From Paguma larvata (Eukaryota; Chordata; Mammalia; Carnivora; Viverridae): a DNA stretch of 64,000 bases. How positions within the stretch are numbered: the first letter of the stretch is position 1; the number at the start of each line of letters is the position of its first letter. The stretch lies in contig CM057831.1 in assembly GCA_030068075.1 (NCBI GenBank), positions 12,319,370 through 12,383,369 of the forward strand, read 5' to 3'. The notes beneath the pieces are model-generated. The model saw nothing but the letters and a program-made list of their open reading frames with translations. It did not search any database and had not been told where the DNA came from. Shown piece by piece: positions 1 to 11,129 of this stretch. The position numbers and the translations under genes were made by a program.

Positions 1-937
1 AGGCAGAATGGGCAGGCGGGCGTGCCGGTCGCAGGAGCACTCAGGGCCTCTGCACTTCTTTGGGGAATGCCAGCTGCCTCCACCTCTCAGGGGGTACCCA
101 CCCACCTGACAGTGCGAGCCCTCAGAGAGTGCCCTGCCCCCCTCCACGGCTGCCTGCCTTCCCCAGCCTGCCTCCAGGGTCCCCTTGACCTCCACATGGC
201 CATCACACGTGGCCTCCTCCTGCCGCCCTCAGCCCTGCGGTGGGCGAGCAAGTCAGGTGACGTGTCGCGAGGCTCCGAGGGCTCCATGCTAAGTGGTGTA
301 ATTTAGCCTGGGTTCTGTGTTTTGATTTTGCCCAGCCGCGTCTGTGTGCATTTAGATTAATCCTGTTAGCTCGCGGGAGCGGGACTGCCTGCTGTTTGTC
401 AAGAGTGCTTGTGTGATTCCCTTTTGAGACGTAGCCACCTTCCCTGGGCGGAGAAGCTTCCAGTTTTCTTCCGCCCGCAGGAGCAGGGAGAGGCGCCGGG
501 GTCTGCCTTCACCCTCGGGCTATCTTGCCCAGACCGCCCCCCCCCCCACACACACACACACACAGGCTTGCACCGCCTCCTCCATCCCCAGCCCCTACCC
601 GGGGTCCCACTTTCATTGCACAGCCTTTGATCTGCCGCATCTCGGAGTCTAGAAGGTTCCAGGGACGTGGCCGCGGCTGCTCTAAAGCCCGCAAGAGGCA
701 GGTGCTCTGAGTGTTCAGAGACCCGTCCCGACTCTCCGTTTTCGCCTCTGCAAGGCGGGATGACTGATACCCATTCCCACTTATGCAGAGATTTGCCCGG
801 AGGGTGAACCCAGGGGACTGGGGGCAGCGCTTTGACAGGCGTCGCCCGTGCTGTGTGGTCAGGCGCAAGGCAGGAGGGCGGTGTGGGGAGCGTCATCGGA
901 AGCAGGGTCGGCTTCTGCTGAGATGGGTGAGGAACTG

Positions 938-1000
938 TTGTTATTCCCATTTCGCAGGTGAGGCAAGTGCGGCACAGAGAACTTGCTGAAGAAGAGTGAC
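938..1000 (+). repeat. MIR fragment
   Basis: It resembles the MIR core: a 'ttattcccatttcgcagg' segment followed by a gaggcaagtg/cacagagaac stretch. It is short and diverged. Confidence 0.5.
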
Positions 1001-2329
1001 CCTGGAGCCGAGAGCCACGACGCTGGATCGCCTTCCCAAGGTAGACCATCCGTGTGTGTTGACTGACTGAATGACTTCACCGCCAGGGGCCTTACTACCT
1101 CACGAGCCGTCTGCTCGACTGTCGGATACTTCTGGTTACTGCGAGATTCTTTCTTTCGTTGAGTAGACATTGCCTACTTCCTCTTGGCCCTAGTCCTGCC
1201 CTGATGCCCCGGGCGGTTGGGTCACCCCTGCTATCTCCAGCCCTGGTATGCAGCAGGTCCCCCCTCCCCACTCGTATCCTCAGGCGCAAGCCCAGGGACC
1301 GCAGGGCTAAGTCTGGGCAGTGACCACCCCCCACTGGGTACAGAGAGAGCCTAGTCCCTAGGGAGCAGGATGGAGGTCCTCCTCAGAGAGACGTGGCTCT
1401 CGTTACAGTGATGTGGGAGCCGTGGGTACTGGCTTCGTAACCCCCCCACCGCCCCCCACAGTCATCCGCTGGGTCAGGTGATGGCAGGAGCAGGACCAGG
1501 TGGGAGCTGGCAGACAGGAGGGGTACACGCGGGGGAGCCTCTCACTCCGGCAACCTGAGCAATCCCACGCTTGGTTAGCTCTGCAAGTGACGTTGCCTCG
1601 GAGGTGACCGGTTGTGGCCCTGATTCTGACCTGACTACAGGGCCGTGAGACCCAGTCTGGGGCTGTGAGGCTTCGAGAGCACTCGAGGAGCCGCAGCGGG
1701 GGAGGGGACTTCAGGGTGTGAGCCTCCCTTCCCCTCCCTGTCGCTGTCAGGCCGGAGAGCGCACTCGAGTCCACCTGCAGCCCCTCCGGACAAACGGCAA
1801 GTCCGGCTGTTTCCAGAAATCGTCCTGTCTGAGCTCCTTCGCTCCTTCGCTCCTTCACCGCCGCGGGAGGGGCCAGGGCAGGGGCCCTTGAGAAGCCAGG
1901 CTGGGAGGCACAGGCTGGGACTGAGACCCCCACCAGTCCAGCACCAGGACCTCCGGCTGGCCGTGTGCCGGATGCCGAGGGGACTCCCCCTGACCTGGGG
2001 AGCAGTGAGAGCCATCCATTCCAGTGCCACCTGCAGGTCGGTGTGGCCGCGGCGAGGTCTGGAGAGGGGTCTGACTGAACCGGGCTTGAGTCCTGCTTCT
2101 GCGTTCCTTCACCGCCCCGGCCTCGACTTGCGTTTCTGTCGCACCTGGAGTGATGCTTCCCTTGCCGCGTCCCATGAGTCACTTGGGCCGATTTCAAAAG
2201 GTTTCACGCCTTACGATTCTATGTGTTTGGCCTTCTTGAAATAACAAAATGAAAGAAAGGGAGAACAGATCCGGGGCAACCCCTCAGGGACGGGGAGGGA
2301 GGGAAGGGGAGGATGTCTACAGAAGGGCA

Positions 2330-2950
2330 ACAGGGGACGTCCTGGCGGAAAGGGTGGACACCAAGGAAAAGCTCTGTACGTGGACCGCGTCGGCGTCCGT
2401 ATCCTGGTTGTGATAGCGTTCGTGGGTCCCGCACGCCGGTGTCGCGAGGGCAACACGGGATCCCTTTGTGTTGTTTGTTACAACCACGCGTGAATCTTCA
2501 AGGGTCTCAATAAGCTTAATTTCCTGAAAATAGTCATTTTATGTCTGGTGAAGACGAAGCATCTATGACATTTGCGATTCTCCTCCTCGTCCCTGTGAGT
2601 TCCTCCGTGAACCGGGGCATCCTGGGAACGGGCATCATATAAAACTGTCGTGGCGAATGGGGGGCGGGGTGGATAAGAGGCGCCTCGACTGTGTGTTTAG
2701 CATCTTGTATTTCCGTGCCCGCCGTGAGCGCTTCGTGAACGCGCGAGTGACCGGATGAGTACGTGAGTGCACGAACGCACCTCTCACGGAATGAAATGGG
2801 CTTAAAGCGCGAGACCCTCGGGGTCGACGCGGGACCGAGCCTGCAGCCCCTAGATCGGCCAGCCCAGTTCCCCGCCCGGCCTCGTCCACCCCGGGGGGCT
2901 GCATTGCGCATCGCGGGGCATGTCAGGGGACGGGGAGCCAGCTTCGTGCC
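2330..2950. other. CpG-dense patch without a gene
   Basis: There are many CG dinucleotides, for instance around 2390-2455, 2715-2790 and 2815-2925, in a region with no recognisable exon. It could be a distal regulatory element, an unannotated promoter or a GC-rich relic. Confidence 0.4.
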
Positions 2951-3959
2951 TGCGAGGACAGCAGCGTGACACACTTTAATTAGCGCAAGAGTAAATTACA
3001 TCAGACGTAGAGAGCCCCAGCTTCTCCCGACGGCGTGGGGAAAATGGAAGCCTGGCATTTTCAATTTAAGGTTTAGTTAGATAATACCTATTGGTGCCAG
3101 TAGATTACAGAGTGGATATTAAATCCGGCAGGATTTGGAATCGGAGCGTACAAATGGAATCCGTAAGTAGGGGGAAGCAGCCGGAAGGAGCTGGCCCTCT
3201 GTCCTCAGCTAACGAGAAAGCCTCTCTGTGAAGAAGCAGCCAGCACAGACCCGGGTCCTGAAGCTCCTGCCAAAGACTCCAGGACGGTCAGAGGGCTTGG
3301 CGATCATTCTAGGGGCTCCCCGAGCAAATTCTTCCCAGGCTACAGACGCGGTTCCAGGGCCCAAGTGCACCCCACATTTTAACAGTCAGAATTGCAGCTC
3401 ACGCATCAGCCCCTCTCCTCTCCGTCTGGTCAACCCTTACACTCCCTTCAAAATGGCTCCAGCCTTCCTCCTCCAGGAAGCCCCAAACTCCACTCAGATT
3501 CCTCCCTGAGCCCCACGAGCCCAGGCTTCCGGGTGTTGCGTTCACCACTGGTTACCGTCTTCGAGGATGACCTTGTACCCCCACCTCTCACTCTTTGAAG
3601 AGAGTGACGCGACTGACTCTCCTGCCCCCTTGCTCCCAGGCGCCGGGGGGGGGGGGCGGGGGGGGCAACGAATGCGGGCCACACACGTGGGGTGTTTACA
3701 TCACACACGTATTGATTTTTGGACAGCCGATGCGTTTTGAATATGAGGGACAGTCACAGCATTTGAGACTCAAAAAGTAGAGGAGGATCTGGCTGAGAGC
3801 GTCCCTCCGCCCTGCTTTGCGGGGCCCCGGCCCCTCCCTGGGGCAGCCAGTCGCCAGTGTCAGCCTCCAGGCTCGAACCTCCCAGCGAATCTGTGCGTGC
3901 GTCTCCCCCTTTCTTAACAAAACAGCAGAACGTGCTCCGTGTCACCCCCCCTTCTCCAT

Positions 3960-4510
3960 CTCCCTCCGCCGTCTTCCTCCAAGACCGTTCTCGTCGCTGC
4001 CGGGGACGTCTTCGTGTTCCCAGTCATCTCGGAACCGGGCAGGCCCTGTGGCTTCGGGACGCCGGTGGGGCGGGGGGCCGCGAGGATGGACTCCGGGGTC
4101 CCCCTTTTCCCTCACACGGGCGTGAGGTCGGTTGGGCGCCTGGGGATGGCCTCTGAGGCCGAGCTGGGCCCGCAGGCTCGGAAGCGAGGACAGAGGGCCT
4201 CGGAGCCTCGGGCTGAGCCCGTGGGACGGCCGTGATGACGGTCATCCCTGCCGGACGACATCTCCAGCAGGCCCGGCACGGAGGCTCGGGCTCAGCGAAG
4301 AAGGAGGATATAGAAGCTTATTAGTTTAAGCAGGATGAAATGTGTAAATTAATTTCCCCGGCCACCCGTGCATGTAGCAGCCGGCCCCGCACTCGGGGAA
4401 GACAAGCATTAGCCTCCATTCTTACAGTGTGGCAACCCTGCCAGACGCGAGCGGGAGGGCCCCTGGCCGCGGGCCCAACACGGGGGAGGGCGGGCCCCGG
4501 GAACCAGAGC
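3960..4510. other. Second CpG-dense patch without a gene
   Basis: CG-rich sequence lies on both sides of a short AT-rich stretch at about 4315-4360. No coding exon or known repeat was recognised. Confidence 0.35.
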
Positions 4511-4654
4511 AGGGCGGTCTCGCGGGACAGGCAGCTCCCTCCCTAGATCGGTGAGGCTGGACTCTGTCTCCACCAGCAGCAAAAGCGGGGATCAGGAAAG
4601 AATGGGCAAAGGCGGGGGATGGGGAGGGGCCTCCTTCTGTCCCGTTCTTGATAC

Positions 4655-4890
4655 CCGTTCACCAAGCGCCTATTACCAGGTGTACAAGGTTCCAGTCACA
4701 ATGGTGACCCTTTCCTAGCTTCCCTTCATTTGATCCTCACAAAAACCCCAAGGGGGGGGGGGGGGGCTCTGTTATCAGGCCCATTTCACAGATGGGAAAA
4801 CTGAGGACCAGGAAGACTAAGTAACTAGTTCTACCGACCCAGCCACCAACTGGCGGGGCCAGGATTCAGATCCAGGACAGCGCGCTGCCT
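4655..4890 (+). repeat. MIR SINE, nearly full length
   Basis: It has the conserved MIR core (cccatttcacagatgggaaa, then ctgaggaccaggaag) with the usual flanks: a tRNA-like 5' part and a 3' part about losing order in ordinary blocks of 'cagatccaggac' type. A run of 15 G (4752-4766) sits inside it. Confidence 0.75.
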
Positions 4891-5269
4891 CCCAGGAGGA
4901 CAGACAGGCAAGGAGTGGTCTCTGGGGCCCTGTCACCCAAAGGCACCTTCCCGGCTTCCACACCCCGTGGTAGGAGTCACTCCCCACCATAGTCTGTGCA
5001 GCTGAGCCATGGCCCCCCTCCGCCTGCCGCTGGGACCTGCTCTCCCTCCTGCCCCCCCTGCCCCCCGTACCCCCCCTGCCCTCCCTGCCCATGGGCCCTC
5101 TGCTCTCAGCCAGTGTCCCAAACTGCCTCATCCCTCTGCACGCCTAGCCCCTGTGTCTCTGTTCCTCCACCCGGAACAGCATCTCCACCTGCCATGATCG
5201 GCCCCACCGTCCATGTCTCCGGCCACTGTCATTGTCCTCCTGGACCTCCACTCTAGGGTCACCCCAATC

Positions 5270-5720
5270 CATCCCAGAGCCCTCTTCTTAGGCACTAACG
5301 TGACCGCTCGCCCTCCTGCTGTGGCAGTGGCGCCATTTACCAGAAACCCCAACTCCCCATTAGCGCTGTGCCACGGGGCCCTGCCCACCTCACCGCTGCG
5401 CAGTGTCTCCCCCTCGGCACCCCCCAGCCGTCCGGCCCCCGCCCTCCCCACCCTTGCAGAACATACTCTTCAAGGCAGGTCCCCTGCTGGGCGATCCTCA
5501 CCCCCACATCCCCTCAGGGGGAGAGCCGGCCTCCCCCAGCCCTGCTCCCGACGACGTCACCATGTGTCATGTGTCATGCTCTGCAGGACACTTGTCACAT
5601 CTAAATCAGCCCACGTTCACTGTGACTGTATCTCCAGCTTCCCCAACTGTGAGCCCCATGGAGAGAGTGCTTCCTGTCTCCTGTGCTGAGGTCTCACCAT
5701 GAATATTGGCAATGAATGAG
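5270..5720 (+). repeat. L2 LINE remnant, sense
   Basis: Low-similarity match by eye to the L2 3' region, ending in the usual 'gtgagccccatggagagag ... aatgaatgagg' arrangement. Confidence 0.5.
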
Positions 5721-7317
5721 GAAGCCCCTCGGTCCCGCCCTCCTGAACCCTCACCCCTGGGCCCTCTCTCTCACCTGGGCCTGCACAGCGGACCCAATCC
5801 TGGCCTTCAGGTCATCTGGCCCAGGTCCCCTCTAGGCGGGTCCCCTACCTGGGCCATCGAAGACCCACGACATCGCCTCCCGGGGAATAATCGTGAGTCC
5901 TTTTCAGTGACAGGCTCTCACGCCATGCCTTCCACTGACGGATTCGCCTCCGCGGGTTTCCAGTTAGCACTAAGGCTGGCAGTCACTGAGGGCCTAAGCA
6001 CGAGGCTGGAAGTGCAGCTTGCCCCCTGAAAGCCGACCATGAAGCCGGTGGGGAAACACACCATCAGTCCGCTCAGGATTAATTCCTGCACCACGAGCTA
6101 GCCAAAGACCGTCTCTTCCTCCCTGACCTGGCTTCTGTCCTCCCTGGAGAGCCCCCAGGGACTAGGGCGTCGTTCTCAGCCCCCGGGGAGGGTTCCTGCA
6201 CCCCCCCCCCACCATCTCCCTTCTTGCAAGAGGGTCTAGTGGTTCCCATGACCCTGGTCCCCACTCCCTCCTCCTTGCCTTTGCCCTGTCTCAGCCTCAG
6301 CCTTGGCGGGGTGACGGATTAGGAACCAGGTGCTGGCACGGCCACCCAGCAGTTAGTGTTTCTCTCCCTTGTTTACGTGGCCGAACAACAGCTCATTTTC
6401 CAACTTCACAGTCCATCCTCAGAAAGATAAAACTGCCCAGGTCCCTCCTGGAAGGCGACTTGAGGGGTCGGTGGGAAGACGAGGCCCGGACAAGAGCCGG
6501 GCCCCACACCTCTGCCTCCCAGTCTCCACCGCCTCTGGGCACTCATTCCTGGCCCCAGCTTTTACCCTTCCAATCTCCCCGCACAGTCAATCAGAAGGAA
6601 GATACGGATCTCCCCGTCTTACAAGCGGGAAATCCGAGGCTGACAGAAGTCAAGGGGCTCTGCCCCTCAATTTTCTGTCACCTCGGATTTTGAGGACTCT
6701 GGCTTTCTATTTACCACCTCGCTTGTTGGTCTGTCCTGTACAGAGTCCCCTCCAGCTTCAGAGGCTGCAGAACTGAACCTGACATGCCCACCAGACCCCC
6801 TCCCTCAGTCTGCCCGCCTGCAGGGAGAGCCCAAGGGTGACAGCCCCCACATGGAGGGGACCCTCCCCTTACCCCATCCTGCAGCCCCCCCCGCCCCATG
6901 ACAGGCCGTGCAGAGTTTGGTGGGATAGGCAGCAAGCCTCTCATTCCTACTCAGCTGGGGGACTGCCGGCCTGCGATCACACATTCCACAGTCTATGGCG
7001 AGATCTATTTAGCTAATGCAGAAGGAGTGGAGAAAGGGGTCCCCTTGCGAAAGGGCTGTGGGGCGAGGTCCCGGCTCCGGCCTGGGGAGGCTTGCGCCCA
7101 TTAACTGAAGTGAAATGCTGCCACCTGCTGGCCACGTCTCAGAACTTCAGGGAGCCGCGAGGCTGGTTCCGGGGGCGGGAAAGCCAGGGACACCGCCCCT
7201 CTGTGCCCCTGGTCCCTCCTCCAAGGGCGGGAACTAACAAGGATGGGGTTGAGACGCTGTCGTCGCTGCTGCTGTGGTTGTTAATGCGACCACAACCATA
7301 TTACCACGTCTGGATTA

Positions 7318-7480
7318 TCGAGCACCTGCTGTGTCAGGTGCTTTGCACATTGTTCGGGTTCTGGCAGTCCTCGAAGATGCTGTTTCCTCCCTATGGGCTG
7401 GGTAGCTTGCCAAGGTCACACAGCCGGTGAGTGCTACGGCCGGGATTCTGACTCAGCCAGTCTGGCTCCTCACCGGGGCC
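7318..7480 (+). repeat. MIR SINE
   Basis: It has the typical order: 'gagcacctgctgtgtcaggt', then the core with 'ccaaggtcacacagc', then a 'gggattctgactcagccag' tail. Confidence 0.7.
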
Positions 7481-7954
7481 CAAACTCAGAATCCCAAGTG
7501 TCAACTCCCCGCAGAAACGTCCCAGAAAATGCCCTCTCGCCTGGCACCTCCCCATCTCTTCTGTTAACGTTCACCACCTCCCCCCTCCGTCCCCAACCCC
7601 CCTCCCCAAGATAACTGGTCCTTAGCCTCCAAGGCCTGTCCACATGCCCGCACTCTTCTAGAACAGAAGGGAATGGACGTCCCTGTTGCAGTGGGTCCTG
7701 AAGACCTGGGCCCAGAACAGAGCTCAGATCCCTCTGAGGCCCCCAGACCGTCTCTCCTGAACAGGGAAGGCTTCTCCGCTCGGGGAGGGGCCCAGGCCCT
7801 GACAGTCAGGGTGTGGAGGTGAGGAGGAGCAGCTGGGCTGGATAAGGGGTGCCTCGGGGATTTGGGAAGCCAGTCCTGGTCACGGAGCCCCAGCTGGGAC
7901 GGAGCTCAATTTCCAGTCCCTCCCAACCACGCTCGCTGTGATCCTTAGCGCGCC

Positions 7955-8120
7955 AACTATCACAGCTGGGAGAGGACCTCAGGAGTGATCGCGTGAAAAC
8001 ACCACCTCCTTCTGTAGATGGGGAAGGTCCGGCCCAGAGAGGGCAAGCAGCTGTCCCAAATCACACAGCCAGGAGTGACTGAACTCCCGACTACCTAGCC
8101 AGGGCTCTCTGCTCAGCCCT
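7955..8120 (+). repeat. MIR-like element
   Basis: The core reads 'gtagatggggaaggtccggc' then 'cagagagggcaagcagctgt' and 'aatcacacagccagg'. The subfamily is unresolved. Confidence 0.5.
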
Positions 8121-8447
8121 AGTTCCGCCTTCCCCCTCCCCCAGCCCAGAGCCCTGTGGGTCTCCCCCACATGCCTGCAGGCTACCCACAGCAGGCCTAG
8201 AATTGCCTAAAGCCCAGAGCCTGTGGGGACTGCACACAGGGGAGCAGGGACAGGGACTTGGCTGGGGCTGAGAAGAACAAGAATGGAAACAGCCTTGATT
8301 CTCTCCTTTCCCTCCCGCTCTGGGAAAGACACCTCCCCCCCCCTCCCCTGCACTCCCATCCCTGAGCCGCTCTCGGGCCGATGTGTTCGCTCACGCTGAG
8401 GAGGGAGGCATTTCTGAAGAAATGGAAGCAAGGATTCCTCTGATTGC

Positions 8448-8453
8448 TTTATT
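8448..8453 (-). terminator. Second AATAAA on the gene strand, possible distal poly(A) signal
   Basis: A canonical AATAAA lies on the minus strand about 2.6 kb past the TRIM29 stop. It could serve a longer 3' UTR or be chance. The sequence shows no way to choose. Confidence 0.25.
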
Positions 8454-9954
8454 ATCACAGCTCTAGCGGTACTGGAGCCAGTGAGGAGTGAGGGGGAGCA
8501 CGGTGCTCAGTGATATCCCCACCCGGGCCCCAGCACGCGGCTGCGCTCCTGTCCTCCCGCTGTGCCGGCCTCCACGCTGCAGGCCGAGGCTCCTGGTGAG
8601 GCCCCAGCCAAGGACAGGCAGGGCCCCTGGGGATTCAGCGAGACTAGGTCCCCGTCCTTCTCTCCTCTGGAGCCGGCCGCTTTCGGAAGGGCCCCAAATG
8701 CTGGGAGGCCAAGGCGTTTCTCAGAGAATCGGGGCATCCCTGGAGCCCAGGAGAGTGACCCTCGTCCCGCTCACAGCCACAGGATGGCGGGTCCTAAAGA
8801 AGGTCCTGGAGGCTGCAGGGCAGCGAGTGCCCGTGGGCTGGACCTGCTGGCCTGGGGGAGGGGCTCCAGAAAGCATTGCTCATGGTCAGGGGCTGCGGGG
8901 AGCGGCGGCCGATCCGGGGGACACTGTCCTCACAGCTCCCGAGGGAAGGCGTGGACGTGACACAGCACACTGGTTCCACAGGAAGTAGCCTCCTTCCTGA
9001 CACTGCTGCAGGCGCTCCACAGATGCCCCGCGTCCCCTCACCACCCTTTCCTCTCTCACCGCCTCCCCTCTGTCTTCTGCTTCTGGTTCATTTCTCCCCT
9101 CCCTCTTCTGATTCTAAGGAGCCCCCTCTGGGAAGTCTGGCCACTGGCCCAGCAGGGTGGGGAGAGGGAGGAGGGAAGCGGGGTGCCCCTCCATGAAGCA
9201 CCAGCAGCTAGCTCATTTAGGTACTTTGACTAGGTGGCAGGGGAGAGAGCCGCTCACCTGCTGTCACTTGGCCTTGGGTAGGGAGCGGAACAAAGGAAGG
9301 ACAGTGAGAATGAAGGAGCCTGGGTGGGGGGTCCGGGCCACACCAGGGAAACGGTGTGTTTTCCTTGCACCCTCTTCCCCTCTCTTCCAAGTCATGCTTC
9401 CTCCTGTCTTGCTCGCCTCTTCCAGGAAGCCTTCCCTGACTATCCCTCCAGGCCTCTCTGGGCTCCCAGGGCCTGGACAGCATCTCCTTCCTGCATGCCC
9501 CAAGCCCTCGGGAGCCCTCTCCTGCCAGCCCTTGGCCATGGGGTCCCCCTGTCCAGGAAGCCCTCCCCACCACAGAGAAGCCTCTGCCCAGTCTCCACTC
9601 CAGCCACTCCTGGGTCCTGCTCCCCTCCAAGGACTGCGGGAGAGGCTGGCCGGCGGGGGTTGGGGGGCGAGCAGAGCACTCAAAGCCCTCAGGGTACTCA
9701 GTGTACCCCAGAGCTCTACCCCACCATCCTCCCTCTGTTCACTGTTAGCCGAGGCCCGCCTGACGAAGGTCCAGTCTCCTGCACTGCACCCCAGGGACTC
9801 CGATGGGGGTGGGGAAGGACGGGAGGGAGACCTGGCAGAGCCACGTCTTCTGGAGGGAGGAGGAGGGGTGGCCCCGCAGTCCTCGGCGGTGGGGAAGTGT
9901 TCGGCAGAGGGCCCCTGTGGTGGCCCTCGAGAAATGAGAAATGCTTGTTCAGTA

Positions 9955-11066
9955 CAGAAGTGGGTGATCAATGGTTTATTCAGGAGGGGAAAGCCCAAGC
10001 TGAATGTCCCCCTCCCCTCCCCAGAGCCCCCAGGGCCCTTGGGAGGGACAGCGAGAGGAGGAAGGGGGCCCCACCTTGCCGTTCCTGGTGTGGTCCCCTC
10101 TGCAGGCCCCGAGCCCCATGACAGCGTGTGACATGGAAGGTAGTCAGAGGGAGGAGGAAGACGGGTGGGGGTGTGGAAGGCACCTTCGGAAATAGGAGCG
10201 GCAGCTACCTGGAAGGGACGAGTTACCAGCCCAGACACACACTCCCCCACCTGCTCACTTGCCGTTGCCAGGGAGGACACAGACTCGTAAACCACCAAGA
10301 TTCCGTAGGTAAATGGCATTTCCCTCGGGGCCGCGGGGCCTGCAGCTGTTTCCACGGATGGCTTGTACCATGGGGAGGGAATTGCTGGTCTCAGCAGGTG
10401 GAAGAGGGAAGTATCATGGCGAAGACCATCCTAACAGCCAGGAGAGCCCATTCCCGGGGACTTCCAACTCAGAGTAGGTATGGTGGCACCCAAAGTGGCC
10501 AGGATGACGTCAGACTTTCCCTGCATGGTGGCCAGGGGCTGCGGGCTCTGCTGGGCTGGGCACTGGTGGGCAGAACCAGGGCAGGGCACTTAGGGCCAGT
10601 GCCAGTCTCCTGACGGGGCCGGGCTGCTGGGAAGAAGAAGGTGGGCCCAGGCAGGTGGGAGACGGGCAACTATCTTGGCCAAGCATCTACTGACCACATC
10701 ACACAGGAAGGAGCCTTGGAGAGAAATGGCCAATAGGCCTCAAGACAGCAGGAGGGCGTGGGCAGGAGGGGCAGACTGCTACCACGTGGGCACCCACACT
10801 AGCCCCAGCAATCCACCCTAGAGGAGGGTGGTGGGTTAAGGGAGGGAGGCCCACCTATGTCCCGCCCCTGCGATGGCTGGCCTCTGAGCACAGGAAAGAT
10901 GGTGACCATCAGAAGTCCCAAAGCTGGAGAGGGGCCTGGATGGAGCATGGCTGATGGGGGAGGAGGGGGGAGGCTCCCTTCCACCCAGATGAGAAGAGTA
11001 GCAAGAGGAGCAGGATCAGCCAGGGGGGGCAGGGGGGGCAGTGCCTCGTTCCTGCCCGTCTGGAAC
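9955..11066 (-). other. TRIM29: TRIM29 3' UTR (probable extent)
   Basis: This runs from the stop codon to about 20 nt past an AATAAA hexamer on the gene strand. The resulting length of about 1.1 kb fits my recollection of the human 3' UTR. The 3' boundary is inferred and has no transcript support. Long open frames on both strands here reflect GC-rich sequence with few stop codons and are not genes. Confidence 0.6.
9975..9980 (-). terminator. Candidate TRIM29 poly(A) signal, proximal
   Basis: A canonical AATAAA lies on the minus strand about 1.09 kb after the stop codon. Downstream is a moderately U/G-containing stretch. This is the most likely cleavage signal for TRIM29. Confidence 0.6.
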
Positions 11067-11129
11067 TCATGGGGCCTCGTTGGACCCCATCCCATTGCCT
11101 TTGTTGACGTAGAACGGCCGGTAGTGAGA
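11067..11129 (-). CDS. TRIM29: TRIM29 coding part of exon 9, C-terminus and stop
   Basis: The coding part is 63 nt, phase 0: SHYRPFYVNK GNGMGSNEAP followed by TGA at 11067-11069. The acceptor is CCGCAG|TCTCAC behind a good pyrimidine tract. The C-terminal peptide differs from human at one residue as I recall it (Met for Ile). The exon continues into the 3' UTR. Confidence 0.95.
   Translation of the reverse strand, partial: SHYRPFYVNKGNGMGSNEAP

Larger units (their letters stand above)
1..9954. other. Intergenic flank downstream of TRIM29
   Basis: No exon or gene could be supported. The stretch is GC-rich, with MIR and L2 remnants (listed separately), a short CA run at 549-564, a thrice-repeated 8-mer GCTCCTTC around 1830-1856, C-rich low-complexity DNA at 5030-5095, and two CpG-dense patches. 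Open frames here are short or biased by composition. Confidence 0.6.

Noticed and set aside
1832..2120. Repeated GCTCCTTC and TTCCTTCACCG motifs
   Set aside because: Three tandem 8-mers and one similar downstream motif are too short to support a named element.
9264..10355. 363-codon open frame on the minus strand and a 324-codon frame on the plus strand (9157-10131)
   Set aside because: Both overlap the TRIM29 3' UTR and its downstream flank. The sequence is GC-rich with few stops, the peptides are Pro/Gly/Ser-biased without a domain, and both strands being open points to composition.
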